A stretch of 10,642 nucleotides of DNA from NCBI GenBank assembly GCA_049521055.1, contig JBEKPE010000077.1:1-10642 (forward strand). Reading direction: 5' to 3'. The stretch comes from FEN-987 sp049521055 (GTDB lineage: Archaea > Thermoproteota > Bathyarchaeia > 40CM-2-53-6). Of the stretch, positions 1 through 7,110 are shown one piece after another. Below the pieces are notes generated by a model, which saw nothing but the letters and a program-made list of their open reading frames with translations, made no database searches and was not told the origin of the DNA. Position numbers and translations under genes: made by a program. Position 1 is the first letter of the stretch. Each line of letters starts with the position of its first letter.

Positions 1-119
1 AGGCCTTTTCGAACTCGCGTTTCGCCAAGGCCACGGATCTAGCCATCTCAGGAAGTTTTTGAGGCCCCCATAGGAAGACGACTGCCAAATGCTTCGAATC
101 CTACTAAGGCCAAGTTCAC
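1..119 (-). pseudogene. tatA: TatA-like twin-arginine translocase protein, partial at window edge, N-terminus apparently frameshifted
   Basis: TatA forms the pore of the Tat export pathway. Reading leftward from 88, the frame encodes LAVVFLWGPQKLPEMARS followed by VALAKREFEKA, the TatA hinge (GPxKLPE) and amphipathic helix, before the window ends. This frame is closed by TAG at 103-101, so it holds only about six hydrophobic residues. The missing N-terminus lies in another frame: GTG at 119 overlaps the upstream stop as GTGA and reads MNLALVGFEAF, with a Glu where TatA/Tha4 proteins carry a polar residue in the membrane helix. Joining the frames requires a +1 shift near 92-86. A one-base insertion, or a deletion of about 11 bases given the short helix, would explain it. 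Initiation at TTG 88 is possible but leaves half a helix. It is last in the operon of a Tat-exported enzyme, so a dedicated translocase fits. Family assignment is fairly firm; the broken state may be real or an assembly error. Confidence 0.6.
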
Positions 120-1534
120 ATCTCAAGCGGTTGATGGTGGGGGCTGTTGAAGATTTTCTCATAAATTTCAGCCTGTCTGCACTTCGGACAGAGCCTGATC
201 ACACTTTCGCTGCCTTCGATCATTCCAGAAACCTTCTTGAACATTTTCACGGAGATGTATGGGGTCTTGCATCTCGTACAATGTATCATTTCGTCCTTGT
301 AGACAGTCCTCGTCGATAACATGATTAGCCCAACCATTTGAGACAGCGTTATGGAATGTTCCGGGCAGATCTTTGCGCAAAATCCACATCCTGTACACTC
401 TTCTGACGTGAAATCTAGTTTATCCTGGTGAATTGCGAGAGCCCGGTGAGGACAGGACTCTACGCATGCGTAACAGAGTGTGCATGAGTCGGCGATCTCC
501 ATCGTTGTGAGATCGAGGCCTGTTGCCTGCGCCTGCTTCCTTGAGATCGTTTCGAGCGATTTCACATAATCCTTCCACGCACTTCCCGTAGGGTTAAATG
601 CGGTGTCACGCGCTTGAGCGGATTTGTGAATCTCGTTCATCTTACCCAAATCCAGCTTTCCCTCGACGTAAGCCACGATGGGCCCGTGTTCAGCTAGAAT
701 TGATGCGATCTGGTTCGATGCACGTTTTGCGTTTTCCTTAGCAGCGCACAATCCGTCTGCGCAATGGACTAGCACTGCATCGATGGAAGAATTCGCAGCT
801 AACGCGAGTTGTCTGACACCCATGACTCCAATTCCGGGTACCTCTTCTACAACAACCCATGGATGCGGTGCAACGCTTCGTTCGTCACAGGTTATTACGA
901 GCGTTTTCGTCGGGGCAGATGAGGATTGCATGGCAGTTAGCAAGCCATGATAAGCGTCTTCGGAGAGTTGAGGGATCTGGATAGCTGCCACCGGGCAGAC
1001 ACCCGCGCATAGCCCGCACCTTATGCAGACTTCGCTCGAAACAGTTACTGAATTGGATTCAATTTTCAGCGCACCTGGCGCTGGGCATGCATCAACGCAT
1101 TTCGAGCATCCGAACTTAGCCTCGCACGAATCGTCATTCACGATTGGTGCGTCGCTTGGGCTGGGAGAGTCGCGCCGCAATGGCAGTAAGAAAAGTTCCC
1201 GTCTAGAGATAGCTTGCTTGCGGGGAACCTCTTTCTTTGCGTATACCATGTCTGACTTCGTGAGTCTGCCCAACTTGGCATCTACTAAGAAGAGAATCTC
1301 TTCGACCGCAGCCGTCCTCTGTACCACAATTGTTTCCTTTAGCGGTGCTTCTATCTCCGCTGCCGAGGTTGCATTGCCTCTTATCAGAAGTAGGGCTTTA
1401 GGGTCAGCGTTTGGGGAGAGATTGATGTTGTTGGCTTCGTAGACGTCCGTTTCGCTCCAGTGGGAACGGATGTGTGCTGCGATACTCTCTCTGAGTACCG
1501 GTTCCAGATCAGTACAGTAAACGATCGCCCTCAT
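116..1534 (-). CDS. Polyferredoxin with four [4Fe-4S] motifs, MvhD-like middle domain and C-terminal zinc-ribbon-like motif (SreD-like position)
   Basis: Predicted soluble electron-transfer protein of 472 residues with no signal peptide. Four cluster motifs are visible: C137/C143/C146/C150, C170/C173/C176/C180, C351/C354/C357/C361 and C380/C383/C386/C390, each ending in CP. Between the two pairs, residues about 211-280 resemble the MvhD/hydrogenase-delta iron-sulfur domain, with a CD motif at 216 and Cys at 258 and 263. The C-terminus carries CxxC at 419/422 and CPKC at 449-452, which suggests a zinc ribbon or rubredoxin-like site. The first 130 residues are not recognised. ATG 1534 overlaps the chaperone stop as ATGA, so the genes are probably translationally coupled. 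Acidianus ambivalens sulfur reductase operons are reported to include an extra metal-centre protein (SreD); equivalence is inferred from position and composition. It could pass cytoplasmic electrons to the reductase or assist cluster/cofactor insertion. The iron-sulfur nature is certain, the role is not. Confidence 0.85.
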   Translation of the reverse strand: MRAIVYCTDLEPVLRESIAAHIRSHWSETDVYEANNINLSPNADPKALLLIRGNATSAAEIEAPLKETIVVQRTAAVEEILFLVDAKLGRLTKSDMVYAKKEVPRKQAISRRELFLLPLRRDSPSPSDAPIVNDDSCEAKFGCSKCVDACPAPGALKIESNSVTVSSEVCIRCGLCAGVCPVAAIQIPQLSEDAYHGLLTAMQSSSAPTKTLVITCDERSVAPHPWVVVEEVPGIGVMGVRQLALAANSSIDAVLVHCADGLCAAKENAKRASNQIASILAEHGPIVAYVEGKLDLGKMNEIHKSAQARDTAFNPTGSAWKDYVKSLETISRKQAQATGLDLTTMEIADSCTLCYACVESCPHRALAIHQDKLDFTSEECTGCGFCAKICPEHSITLSQMVGLIMLSTRTVYKDEMIHCTRCKTPYISVKMFKKVSGMIEGSESVIRLCPKCRQAEIYEKIFNSPHHQPLEM

Positions 1535-2184
1535 TCGGAGTTGCTTCCTAGAAGATACTCGGATTCATTCTTGACGAACGCTTTCAATAGTCCTGCTGCC
1601 GATCTGTAGAATGATGAGTTTGTCGACTTAAGAACGCAATCTGCAAACCTTTCAACCCATGGTTCAAGGTGTTCTTTAAGAAATTCTTGCTCCATCTTCC
1701 TTCTTTTAGTCGATTCTTGTGGATAGCCTTGCTGAATGGATTTGAGTTCTTCACTGCAAAGAAAGTGCATGAATTCCATCTCGACGGCTATGTGGTCTGG
1801 CAGATCAGTAAAATTCTTGGGCAGTACTAGGTCCGCTTTCGCGTACCTGTGCCGCACGTCCGCGGTCGATGGGCCCATTACAAGCCCCTTCTCTAATATC
1901 GGCCTATCTTGCCGGTGAACGGATTCGTATGGAGGACATGGAACGCGGCCTGGGCCAACGAATAATCTGAGATATTCTTTGCTTAACCGCGCTGCGGACA
2001 GGCCCTGCCCATTATGCTCTTTGGGTGTGGGCTCGTCGTTTGGGCTTAGCGAGTGGTGTGCCTGTAAGATTGCTTCGCATAGTTTTCCGGATTCCATTCT
2101 TGGTGGAGAGAAGGCGAGGGCGAGGATACCGTACACGTTAGCTCTGAACTCATACTCCTCAGTTTCTTTATAACTCATCGTCAC
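1531..2184 (-). CDS. TorD/DmsD family molybdoenzyme-specific chaperone
   Basis: Cytoplasmic chaperone that holds the apo-catalytic subunit, guards its Tat leader and helps cofactor insertion before export. The 217-residue, mainly helical protein has the family signatures: EYLRLFVGPG near 70, PCPPYESV just after it, and LPDHIAVEMEFM near 130, matching the E-Y-x-x-L-F, Y-E-S-V and D-H-x-x-x-E-x-E-F-M patterns of TorD/DmsD/NarJ-like proteins. It lies inside the molybdoenzyme operon and overlaps the polyferredoxin by 4 bp, so its client is almost surely the catalytic subunit at 4518-7010. The open frame starts with GTG at 2184. ATG at 2178 is two codons further in and equally plausible: a G-run lies four bases before the GTG and about ten before the ATG. 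SreE of the Acidianus sulfur reductase operon is a comparable system-specific chaperone. Confidence 0.9.
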   Translation of the reverse strand: MTMSYKETEEYEFRANVYGILALAFSPPRMESGKLCEAILQAHHSLSPNDEPTPKEHNGQGLSAARLSKEYLRLFVGPGRVPCPPYESVHRQDRPILEKGLVMGPSTADVRHRYAKADLVLPKNFTDLPDHIAVEMEFMHFLCSEELKSIQQGYPQESTKRRKMEQEFLKEHLEPWVERFADCVLKSTNSSFYRSAAGLLKAFVKNESEYLLGSNSE

Positions 2185-2199
2185 CGTTCCCCCCTGTTT

Positions 2200-2220
2200 C
2201 CACGGTAATGTAAGCCGTGG
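2200..2220 (-). other. Small intergenic hairpin between the 3-TM protein and the chaperone gene
   Basis: CCACGG at 2200-2205 and CCGTGG at 2215-2220 are perfect inverted repeats with a 9-nt loop. They lie just after the stop of the small membrane protein (2222) and 15 nt before the chaperone start. This is the widest gap between complete genes of the operon. Such a structure could be an mRNA processing or stabilising hairpin that tunes chaperone expression, or it could be chance. There is no U-rich tract, so it is not an obvious terminator. Confidence 0.3.
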
Positions 2221-2221
2221 G

Positions 2222-2518
2222 TTACGGCAGTATAAGTGAGCCTATGGAAGCAATCACGACGAAGACCGCAAGGTAGCCGACTATGAGCAACGCTAACCAT
2301 ACTATGTAGTTCTTGAGAGGCAACGTGTTTGCTAGAGCTGCAGATAGCAGTACAATTATGCCCAACAACCACAAAAGCGGAGCCCAAAGCACGCCTGTGC
2401 TTGCGAGTGGAATTGACACGACAAGATCTGTTGAGTCTCCCGTCACCCAAAGCGCAACACCCACAACTACCAACAGTAGACCTACGAGGCCGACGGCGAT
2501 AGCCAAAATTCTTGCCAT
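2222..2518 (-). CDS. Small three-helix membrane protein of unknown function, in molybdoenzyme operon
   Basis: A 98-residue, very hydrophobic protein with three predicted membrane helices at about 4-24, 43-63 and 72-95. The short loops are polar and there are no Cys or His ligands. I do not recognise a family. Its ATG at 2518 follows the NrfD-family stop (2522) after 3 bases and is preceded by a weak purine-rich site (GAGGGAA) that overlaps the end of that gene, so it is surely co-transcribed. The placement right after the membrane anchor suggests an accessory subunit or assembly factor of the membrane complex, by analogy with small hydrophobic subunits in other quinone-linked complexes. That role is inference. 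Overlapping frames on either strand show no family signature. Confidence 0.75.
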   Translation of the reverse strand: MARILAIAVGLVGLLLVVVGVALWVTGDSTDLVVSIPLASTGVLWAPLLWLLGIIVLLSAALANTLPLKNYIVWLALLIVGYLAVFVVIASIGSLILP

Positions 2519-2521
2519 TTC

Positions 2522-3841
2522 TTATTCCCTCACAATATCCAATTCGATTATTGGAAATAGCTTGACGAATGCCACGTATAGTAGAACTGCCATCCAGAAT
2601 GTACCCAGCATGATGGATGCTTCAGTGATCGTTGGAATGTAAATGCCGGTTTGATACAGTGGTGGATTGAGTAGCGAGGGCACCACTATTGTGAATCGTT
2701 TGATCCAGAAGGCTATGTTCAGAATTATTGATGCAATGAAGGTTAGCATGGGGTTGAACATCCGCTTCGCGAAGACTGGCATGAGCAGAATTATTGCGGG
2801 TATACCGAATCCGATAATTACTAATGGCCAGAAGATCAGTGCGAAGGGGCCACCCCACAGGAAGTCGGAGACCCTCAGTTCGGCCGATGGGCCCATGTAG
2901 TTTGTCGTGAGTTCTTCCGCGATCCAGAGGTATAGGTATATGATTAGCACATTTCTGAGAGCCCACGAGATTCCTTTGAGGACTTCATCGGTGATCAATG
3001 ATTGCCATTTGTAGAGCCATCTGAAGATCCACGCTAATGAGTAGACGGCGGCGACGCCGCTGACGATTGCGCCGACTACGAAATAGATTGCGAATACTGT
3101 GGAGTACCATTCAGCTCTTGCTACCATTAGACCGAAGACGAAAGAGACGACGCTGTGTACGGTGACCATTATTGGGATGATGGCTATTGCGAGCCACCAT
3201 AGCGTCTGCGTGTGTCTCGCCTTGTCGGTTTCGGTTCCTTCGTAGTTCATGGCCAGGCGTTTGTAGAACTTTTCCCGTTTTGGTAGTTTGCGTGCTAATT
3301 CGTCGATGTCGCCTCGTAAGCTGAGGTAGAGGTAGATGATGGTTGCCATGAAATATGTTGTAATCGCTGAGAGGTCCCATAGCAAGGGTGCTTGGAATCT
3401 GCCGAACTGGAGCAGGTTGAACAGTCTATCTGGGCGTCCTACATCAAACACAATTGATAGCGCCGCCATCGGCAATGCCACCAAAGTTAGAACCTCAGCC
3501 ATCCGCGCGACGACTTTGTACTTGATAAGATTCATGAGCCTCACAGAAGCTGAGATTGCAATTCCGGCGTGGCTTATGCCTATCCAGAAGATGAAGGTGG
3601 TAACGTAAATGCCCCAAGGAGAACCACCCGCAACCCCATATGCCATGTAGTTGGGTGCGTTGTACACGCTACGCATGCCGGTTACTATGAGTCCTTCGCT
3701 TAGTTGTGTGTACCAGCAGTACAGGAACCATCCTGTCAACACCAACAAGGCACCGACGAAGACGTAAAATGCCGTCCCCGTCTTGAGAAGCGGCTGTAGA
3801 AGCGACCCTTCGTCAACCTTCACGGTGGAGCCCTTCTTCAA
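2522..3841 (-). CDS. NrfD/PsrC family ten-helix quinone-linked membrane anchor subunit (ActC-like)
   Basis: Membrane subunit that exchanges electrons between the quinone pool and the extracytoplasmic iron-sulfur subunit. Its 439 residues give about ten membrane helices, longer than the eight-helix PsrC and similar to ActC of alternative complex III. Family features include WGIYVTTFIFWIGISHAG (76-93, with H91), FDVGRPDRL (132-140), VHSVVSF (H229), the YSTVFAIYFVVGAIVSG stretch around 236-252, and an acidic pair at E289/E290 in a membrane helix; some of these are candidate quinone or proton-path residues. The start is TTG at 3841, which overlaps the preceding stop as TTGA and is preceded by a perfect AGGAGGTGA Shine-Dalgarno with 7-nt spacing. 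It could be a PsrC-, SreC- or ActC-type anchor. The family is certain, the partner quinone is unknown. Confidence 0.93.
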   Translation of the reverse strand: MKKGSTVKVDEGSLLQPLLKTGTAFYVFVGALLVLTGWFLYCWYTQLSEGLIVTGMRSVYNAPNYMAYGVAGGSPWGIYVTTFIFWIGISHAGIAISASVRLMNLIKYKVVARMAEVLTLVALPMAALSIVFDVGRPDRLFNLLQFGRFQAPLLWDLSAITTYFMATIIYLYLSLRGDIDELARKLPKREKFYKRLAMNYEGTETDKARHTQTLWWLAIAIIPIMVTVHSVVSFVFGLMVARAEWYSTVFAIYFVVGAIVSGVAAVYSLAWIFRWLYKWQSLITDEVLKGISWALRNVLIIYLYLWIAEELTTNYMGPSAELRVSDFLWGGPFALIFWPLVIIGFGIPAIILLMPVFAKRMFNPMLTFIASIILNIAFWIKRFTIVVPSLLNPPLYQTGIYIPTITEASIMLGTFWMAVLLYVAFVKLFPIIELDIVRE

Positions 3842-4506
3842 GTCGCGCTCACCTCCTGAGGCCTCGTAGGATTACGAGGTGGCACGTAGTACACGGAAGG
3901 CTCTGTGCCTAACTCTTCGCGAAGTCTCATCGTAGGTTTCGCTTGGATTATTTGTGAGACTTGGCTGTTCGGGTCGTCAAGGTCGCCGAAGAATCGTGCG
4001 CCTGCAGGGCAAACCTCTATGCATGCGGGTGTAAGGTTTCCCACGTCGACTCTGTGGAAGCAGAACGTGCACTTTTCCGCAACACCGACCGGTCTCACAG
4101 GGACCGCCGGTGCTCCTAGCTTGAATTGGGAGTTGTCGGGGACTTGGACTGGTGGTTTCCAGTTGAACGCGGGGATACCGTATGGACATGCGACTAGGCA
4201 GTAACGGCAACCGATGCATCTGTCCCAATCAAGGAACACGATCCCATCGTCGCGTTTTCGAAGGGCTCCTACCGGGCATACTTTAACGCAAGGCGCGTTG
4301 TCGCAATGTTGACAATTGATAGGCAGGTAGGTCATGCTTACATCCGGATAAGTGCCAGAAGGCGTGTCCATCTCCTTACCACCTGTGGTTAGGATACGGT
4401 TCCACCATATTCCAATCGGTTCGTCGTTCTCTGCTTTACAGCCAAGGGCACATGTCCAGCAACCTAAACATCTGCTCAGGTCAATTACCATCGTTAGTTT
4501 TGTCAA
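3838..4506 (-). CDS. Four-cluster [4Fe-4S] ferredoxin subunit of molybdoenzyme (DmsB/PsrB family)
   Basis: Electron-wire subunit linking the catalytic subunit to the membrane anchor. The 222-residue protein has sixteen Cys in the typical DmsB/PsrB/NrfC layout: C13/C16/C19/C23, then CxxCxxxxCxxxCP in the CQHCDNAPCVKVCP stretch, then CIGCRYCLVACP, then CTFC paired with CIEVCP. All four sites look like [4Fe-4S]; none shows a Trp substitution that would suggest a [3Fe-4S] centre. There is no leader, so it is probably exported by hitch-hiking with the Tat-tagged catalytic subunit. The start is TTG at 4506, supported by AAGGTGA at 4519-4513 with 6-nt spacing. A nearer ATG at 4510 meets a stop after two codons, and ATG 4491 is too far from the site. 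The C-terminal tail is Pro-rich. Assignment is firm at family level. Confidence 0.95.
   Translation of the reverse strand: MTKLTMVIDLSRCLGCWTCALGCKAENDEPIGIWWNRILTTGGKEMDTPSGTYPDVSMTYLPINCQHCDNAPCVKVCPVGALRKRDDGIVFLDWDRCIGCRYCLVACPYGIPAFNWKPPVQVPDNSQFKLGAPAVPVRPVGVAEKCTFCFHRVDVGNLTPACIEVCPAGARFFGDLDDPNSQVSQIIQAKPTMRLREELGTEPSVYYVPPRNPTRPQEVSAT
3849..3857 (-). promoter_or_regulatory. Strong Shine-Dalgarno for the NrfD-family gene (decides TTG start)
   Basis: Read on the minus strand this is AGGAGGTGA, fully complementary to an archaeal 16S rRNA 3' end, 7 nt before the TTG at 3841. It lies inside the last codons of the ferredoxin-subunit gene. It compensates for the weak TTG start and indicates independent re-initiation, as expected for a subunit needed in fixed ratio. 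Confidence 0.8.
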
Positions 4507-4512
4507 TTCATC

Positions 4513-4519
4513 TCACCTT
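4513..4519 (-). promoter_or_regulatory. Shine-Dalgarno for the ferredoxin subunit (decides TTG start)
   Basis: On the minus strand this reads AAGGTGA, overlapping the stop of the catalytic subunit, 6 nt before the TTG at 4506. It supports that TTG over the ATG at 4491, which would sit about 21 nt away. Confidence 0.6.
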
Positions 4520-7010
4520 ATGATTTTTTCACATCAGCCAGACAATCGTAATACGCGGTGTTAGACTGGAATAGGAAGACCACGGATTGTGCGGGGTTAA
4601 TTTTCTGGTGCGTGAGCATGTTTACTGTAGCCGTAGGGAATTCTTGCCAATCGCCTTGGTATGCGTTGATAACGCCCGGTCTGATACCCTCGGTTACTCG
4701 CGCGAGAATTTGAATTGAACCACGATCGTTGAATACTGTCACTGTGTCGCCGTCATTGATTCCTCTAGCATGAGCGTCGATTGGATTTATTTCGACAAAT
4801 GACTTAGGAATAATTTCTCGGAGCCATGGTAAGTTGTCCCATTGAGTGTGAGTTCTGAACTTTGTATGTGCCGTCAGGAAGACGAGCGGATATTTCTGGT
4901 AGAGTGGATTGGTCGGCGAAGCCTCAATCGGTTCATTGTAGATTGGGAGAGGCATCGAGTAAGGGACGAGGGATTCTGTGTAGAATTCGATTCTCCCTGA
5001 TGGGGTAGGGAAGTGTTGTTGGTAGTATGGGACGTAGGGATGCGTGATGGGTTGGAACGCAGCAGTTCCATAGTCTTTGTCTGTCAATGCGACGACTCCC
5101 TGGCTCTTCAGCGTATCCAACGTTAGCCCGGATGGAAGGCCGCTGAGTAGTAGGCTAAGGTAGTCGTCGGGAGTTTTGTCGAAGTAGTTTCCCTGCCCCA
5201 TCTTCTGTGCAACTTCCGCAAACATGTCCAGGTCGGATTTGCATTCCCAGAGCGGATCAATTATCTTCGGCATGTACTGGAAGTAGTAGTTGCCCCCAGG
5301 AAGCATGTCCTCTCTCTCGTATTGCGTCGCTACTGGTAGAACTATGTCGGCGTACTGAGCCGTCGGCGACAGGAACATGTCTGAAACTACGACGAAATCA
5401 AGTGCCTTCAGCGCCGCGATTGTGCGGTTCGTATCTCCCTGTTGGTTAACGAAATTGTCTACTGGGAACCAAGCGGCTTTCACCGGGAACGGTTTACCCG
5501 TTTCCACCGCGGCGCAGAATGAAAGTGGAGGAAGGTAAGTGTACGCTTTCTTGTCAGGATTCAACCAGTCGGGAAGGTCTAAGGCAGCGTCGAGAAGAGC
5601 GCCGTTGTACGTTGTGACGCCCCCACCATGCACCCCTATGTAGCCGCATATTGCGGAGAGTGTTATCATCGCCCGGTAGGTTAAGTCGCCGTAGTACCAA
5701 TGCGATATTCCTCCGAAACCTGCTTTGATTGCCGCGGGAGACATAGTCGCGAATTCCTTCGCGAGATTCTCTATAGTAGAAGCCGGAATCCCAGTTATTT
5801 TCTCCGCTTCGGAAGTAGGATACTGACTCACCAAATCAGTGAGCAGTTGAAAGGCGGGTTTACAAGTCGTTTTCGCAGCGCTGTATGAGCCAGTGAGAGA
5901 AGGGGCTATGCCGCTTTGATCATATGGCACAATTGTTTTGCTATTAGAGTCATATACCATGTACTTTGTCGAAGTTCCAGTTGTTACGTCCTTTTGCCTG
6001 AGAAAGAGTTGTGTATCCTGACGAACCAAGAATGGAGCAACGGTGTAGTTCGTCACATAATCTACATTGTGGAGCTGCTCGTTTATGATCACATTAATCA
6101 TGCTGAGCGCTAGCGCTCCGTCGGTTCCGGGGCGAATGGAAATCCACTGGTCGGAGAGAGTTGCGGTAGAGGTGTATCTTGGGTCGATGTTAACTACTTT
6201 CGCCGTAGTGCCGTTCGGGTTCGGCTGGGTTACTCCTTCAGAGGTAATGGTGCCTTCTCGGGCGTCGAGAACGAACCGCATGTCCGGCACGTCAGTTTCT
6301 GCCAGATTGTTGCCCCAAAGGATAATCATACGCGAGTTTCGTAAGTCTGAGAGGTCATGACCGTCGAACGATCCTAGGATCTCATTTGCGCCACAGGGGC
6401 TAGCCGAGTCACCCTCGTTGTCTCCTTCAAAGTCGCCTGCGCTTGCGCCAATTACACTCGCGAACCTGTATCCGGCGCCGATTACGCCGTTTAACGCGGA
6501 AAGACTTCCGGTATAGGGTGCGATGTAGACCGCCGTAGGGCCGTACTTTTGGGCGGCCTCTGTGAATTTGTTTGCGATGGTGGTTGTTGCTTCATCCCAC
6601 GATATTCGCTCCCATTGTCCACTCCCGCGTGGACCGGTGCTCTTCATGGGATATTTCAGTCGGTCTGGGTGGTAGACGTATTGAACATTAGAGATTCCGC
6701 GCAAGCACACTCTTGGCGGAAAATTGGGGTCGTTGAAGCTCGCGTTGCTTATCTTCGTAATGTTACCGTCAATCACCGTAACCGATAGTCCGCAAGACCC
6801 GTCACAATTGTTGCAGTGCGCGGTTCTGAATATCTGAGGTAGACTGCTCGCGTTGGCGAGCGGGATCTTAGAAGACACGCGTTGTAAGGCATTGAGGACA
6901 ACGCCGTCTGAAGAGACTGAGCCATATGCAAAGAGCCCACCTGTGATTGCGGATAATTTGAGAAAATCTCGTCGATCCAGTCTAGCTCCTGAATTCCTAG
7001 GTTTAGCCAA
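4518..7010 (-). CDS. Tat-exported molybdopterin (bis-MGD) oxidoreductase catalytic subunit, DMSO reductase superfamily (DmsA/SreA-like)
   Basis: Catalytic subunit of an extracytoplasmic respiratory reductase. The 830 residues begin with a twin-arginine leader (DRRDFLK at 12-18 followed by a hydrophobic stretch). An FS0 [4Fe-4S] motif follows with C66, C69, C73 and C102 and Arg (R104) near the last Cys. The WGNN segment near 232 and the C-terminal cofactor-binding domain (HTQWDNLPWL, EINPIDAHARGINDGD, FNDRG) are typical of the superfamily and closest by eye to DmsA/BisC. The expected molybdenum-ligand region reads DSASPC (201-206), so Ser or Cys could coordinate the metal. TTG 7010 is the only usable start, since an in-frame TAG lies four codons upstream. 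Operon partners are a DmsB-like ferredoxin, a NrfD anchor, a chaperone and a polyferredoxin, with mobA divergent. Sulfur/polysulfide, DMSO/TMAO, tetrathionate or an N-oxyanion are all possible substrates. The family is certain, the substrate is open. Confidence 0.93.
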   Translation of the reverse strand: MAKPRNSGARLDRRDFLKLSAITGGLFAYGSVSSDGVVLNALQRVSSKIPLANASSLPQIFRTAHCNNCDGSCGLSVTVIDGNITKISNASFNDPNFPPRVCLRGISNVQYVYHPDRLKYPMKSTGPRGSGQWERISWDEATTTIANKFTEAAQKYGPTAVYIAPYTGSLSALNGVIGAGYRFASVIGASAGDFEGDNEGDSASPCGANEILGSFDGHDLSDLRNSRMIILWGNNLAETDVPDMRFVLDAREGTITSEGVTQPNPNGTTAKVVNIDPRYTSTATLSDQWISIRPGTDGALALSMINVIINEQLHNVDYVTNYTVAPFLVRQDTQLFLRQKDVTTGTSTKYMVYDSNSKTIVPYDQSGIAPSLTGSYSAAKTTCKPAFQLLTDLVSQYPTSEAEKITGIPASTIENLAKEFATMSPAAIKAGFGGISHWYYGDLTYRAMITLSAICGYIGVHGGGVTTYNGALLDAALDLPDWLNPDKKAYTYLPPLSFCAAVETGKPFPVKAAWFPVDNFVNQQGDTNRTIAALKALDFVVVSDMFLSPTAQYADIVLPVATQYEREDMLPGGNYYFQYMPKIIDPLWECKSDLDMFAEVAQKMGQGNYFDKTPDDYLSLLLSGLPSGLTLDTLKSQGVVALTDKDYGTAAFQPITHPYVPYYQQHFPTPSGRIEFYTESLVPYSMPLPIYNEPIEASPTNPLYQKYPLVFLTAHTKFRTHTQWDNLPWLREIIPKSFVEINPIDAHARGINDGDTVTVFNDRGSIQILARVTEGIRPGVINAYQGDWQEFPTATVNMLTHQKINPAQSVVFLFQSNTAYYDCLADVKKS

Positions 7011-7036
7011 CGCGAATACCTAAACCGGAGGGACGC

Positions 7037-7072
7037 GTAGAATGCGTTAAGAGGCCTCTGCACACATTCTAC
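7037..7072. promoter_or_regulatory. 36-bp dyad-symmetric element upstream of the molybdoenzyme operon
   Basis: Outer arms GTAGAATG (7037-7044) and CATTCTAC (7065-7072) are perfect inverted repeats. They flank, with equal 5-bp spacers, a perfect 10-bp palindrome AGAGGCCTCT (7050-7059). All share one centre between 7054 and 7055, and two further spacer positions are symmetric, so about 30 of 36 bases obey the dyad. It lies 27-62 bp before the TTG of the catalytic subunit, overlapping a possible TTAACG TATA-like stretch on the minus strand (7049-7044). An operator for a dimeric or tetrameric regulator is the likeliest reading. An RNA hairpin in the leader is the alternative. Confidence 0.5.
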
Positions 7073-7110
7073 ATACGACTATGTTCTAGTATTGACGGTA
7101 GCACAACCCA

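Noticed and set aside
678..1442. Two plus-strand open frames within the polyferredoxin gene
   Set aside because: The opposite strand carries eight correctly spaced cluster cysteines and the MvhD-like segment in this interval, so these are shadows.
7018..7031. CCTAAACCGG stretch just before the catalytic-subunit start as a third copy of the nirK/regulator operator
   Set aside because: It matches the 14-bp motif at only about 8-9 positions and lacks the palindromic right half, so I cannot claim the molybdoenzyme operon shares the element.
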